Positions 63,090 to 64,000 of a stretch of 64,000 nt of DNA are shown here, piece by piece. Each line of letters opens with the position of its first letter. Positions within the stretch are counted from its first letter, which is position 1. The translations under genes were made by a program, and so were the position numbers. The stretch comes from Bacteroides faecis MAJ27 (lineage in GTDB: Bacteria; Bacteroidota; Bacteroidia; Bacteroidales; Bacteroidaceae): NCBI RefSeq assembly GCF_900106755.1, contig NZ_FNNN01000002.1, forward strand, positions 186,001 through 250,000, read 5' to 3'. The notes beneath the pieces are model-generated. The model did no database searches. It saw nothing but the letters and a program-made list of their open reading frames with translations, and was not told where the DNA came from.

Positions 63090-64000
63090 CTATTTTATCG
63101 TTACGAATATCTTTATTTTAGCCAGGATATCGGTTAGATTTTTATATCTGCTTCTTGCTCTTACGCATCTCTTTATCCCCAAAGCCTCCAGATAATCAAA
63201 ACTGACTTCTTTAGTGTATTCCCGATCCATACCGATAGCATTTCTCATATCCTCATCATCCATTGCCAATAGTACAATCTCATTTTTAAGATTACTGCGG
63301 ATATTCATGTTATCTAGCCTGTTTTTCCAGTCACATAATTCCCGGCTGTATGACGAACTGATTACCCTGTTCTCATTGAAGTACGCATACATCCTACCTA
63401 TGAAATCATACTTGAAGTCATCCGTATAATATACCGTATAAGTACCACCGTCGTGTTTTCTTATGCCTATTCTTGTGATTAGCTGACTGAAGAACCAGTC
63501 TTTCTGATTCTGTGTATCGGTAGTGGTTCCATAAGCCCGACGTATTCTGGCTGATTCTATATTGGGCAAGGTCCAGTCACCGCACATCACAATCTGGTCT
63601 ATATCCCGGTAATTATTGGTACTCTTGTTATCCGAAGAACCATAATAGGTAACAGTGAACAGTTCCTTGGGGACACCCTTAAGCAGTAAAGCCTCACTGA
63701 TCTGTTCTGCATATTCTGATTTACCCGGACCGTCATCACCCCCGTTGATATCCTTCCAGCATACGACCAGAGTAGGTTTGTTTATAAGCATGGCGATACG
63801 GCTGGTAAACTTGTCAAAACGTCGGGGATTGAGATTCCTTCTGAACAGTCCGAAGTCTATTTTCCGGAATTCAGTCACACAATTATATTTCCGGTCCACA
63901 TCAAGAAGCCTGAAGTTCCTGGAGTCCTTGAACAAAAGATCACCTGCACCTTCGAAGATCAGTACATGCGTATTTATGTACACTCCCGGAGGACACAGGT
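63090..64000 (-). CDS. Unknown protein, N-terminus outside the window
   Basis: The open frame continues past the right edge (LCPPGVYINTHVLIFEGAGD), so the GTG at 63983 is not a proven start. The protein has a WKDINGGDDGPGKSEYAEQI segment, with weak resemblance to a phosphate-binding loop, and a basic C-terminus (KRCVRARSRYKNLTDILAKI). No family recognised. It is upstream of the 107-bp repeats and of the BT4734-type gene on the same strand, and may be the missing helicase-type partner; that is speculation. Confidence 0.45.
   Translation of the reverse strand, partial: LCPPGVYINTHVLIFEGAGDLLFKDSRNFRLLDVDRKYNCVTEFRKIDFGLFRRNLNPRRFDKFTSRIAMLINKPTLVVCWKDINGGDDGPGKSEYAEQISEALLLKGVPKELFTVTYYGSSDNKSTNNYRDIDQIVMCGDWTLPNIESARIRRAYGTTTDTQNQKDWFFSQLITRIGIRKHDGGTYTVYYTDDFKYDFIGRMYAYFNENRVISSSYSRELCDWKNRLDNMNIRSNLKNEIVLLAMDDEDMRNAIGMDREYTKEVSFDYLEALGIKRCVRARSRYKNLTDILAKIKIFVTIK

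Noticed and set aside
1..64000. tRNA, rRNA and riboswitch genes
   Set aside because: No cloverleaf, rRNA segment or known riboswitch core was recognised by eye; a covariance-model search was not possible.

Overview
The window looks like chromosomal DNA of a gut Bacteroides, close to the B. thetaiotaomicron/B. ovatus group. The evidence is a SusC-type TonB-dependent receptor, Bacteroides -7 promoter boxes (TAnnTTTG) before many genes, a UpxY-led capsular polysaccharide (CPS) locus with its own tyrosine recombinase and invertible promoter, MenA, and AATGal-type capsule enzymes. The species is an inference; no rRNA or tRNA gene was recognised.

Left part (1-15.2 kb), mostly core genome: a SusC gene split by a DNA inversion into a silent body (minus strand) and a promoter plus signal-peptide module pointing the other way. 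After it come a PiT phosphate permease, ppk1, a YfcE-type phosphodiesterase, rfbA-rfbB, menA, a lipoprotein phosphoesterase, and the operon yicC-gmk-small membrane protein-nadD. The intergenic space at 5.0-5.8 kb is packed with inverted repeats.

Accessory part (15.2-24.4 kb): poorly recognised genes. The most striking is a four-gene cassette at 17.9-20.7 kb with three 4-nt ATGA overlaps. Every product has an N-terminal membrane segment; the last is a P-loop (DUF3987-like) ATPase and the third carries a helix-turn-helix. Reiterated GTGTA boxes follow the cassette. Then come a protein with two HNH-like motifs, a truncated radical-SAM gene and a tyrosine recombinase.

Capsule locus (24.5-53.9 kb): a 215-bp invertible element whose promoter currently points away from the locus (predicted OFF), then upxY, an NDP-sugar 4,6-dehydratase, a nucleotide-sugar dehydrogenase, Wzx, a MenD-like ThDP enzyme with an SDR, a pyruvyltransferase, glycosyltransferases, acyltransferases, Wzy, ManC, a secreted beta-helix protein, a WcfS-like initiating transferase, a WcfR-like aminotransferase, and Wza/Wzc. 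Several genes between 35 and 47 kb are broken: a G6-tract frameshift in an acetyltransferase, a frameshift in manC, two decayed remnants, and a Septu-like ATPase (PtuA-like) with two frameshifts and two stops beside an intact HNH partner. As read, the locus would make an incomplete polysaccharide even if switched ON.

Right part (54.2-64 kb), all on the minus strand: three small unknown genes, a TPR-like membrane protein, a zinc-ribbon/TM2 protein, a four-TM protein, a lipoprotein, an SPFH (Band 7)-GYF2 fusion, a small two-TM protein, a BT4734-type VirE N-terminal-domain protein, a 107-bp tandem repeat array and a partial unknown gene at the edge. The SPFH/TM2/zinc-ribbon group may be one membrane-associated system.
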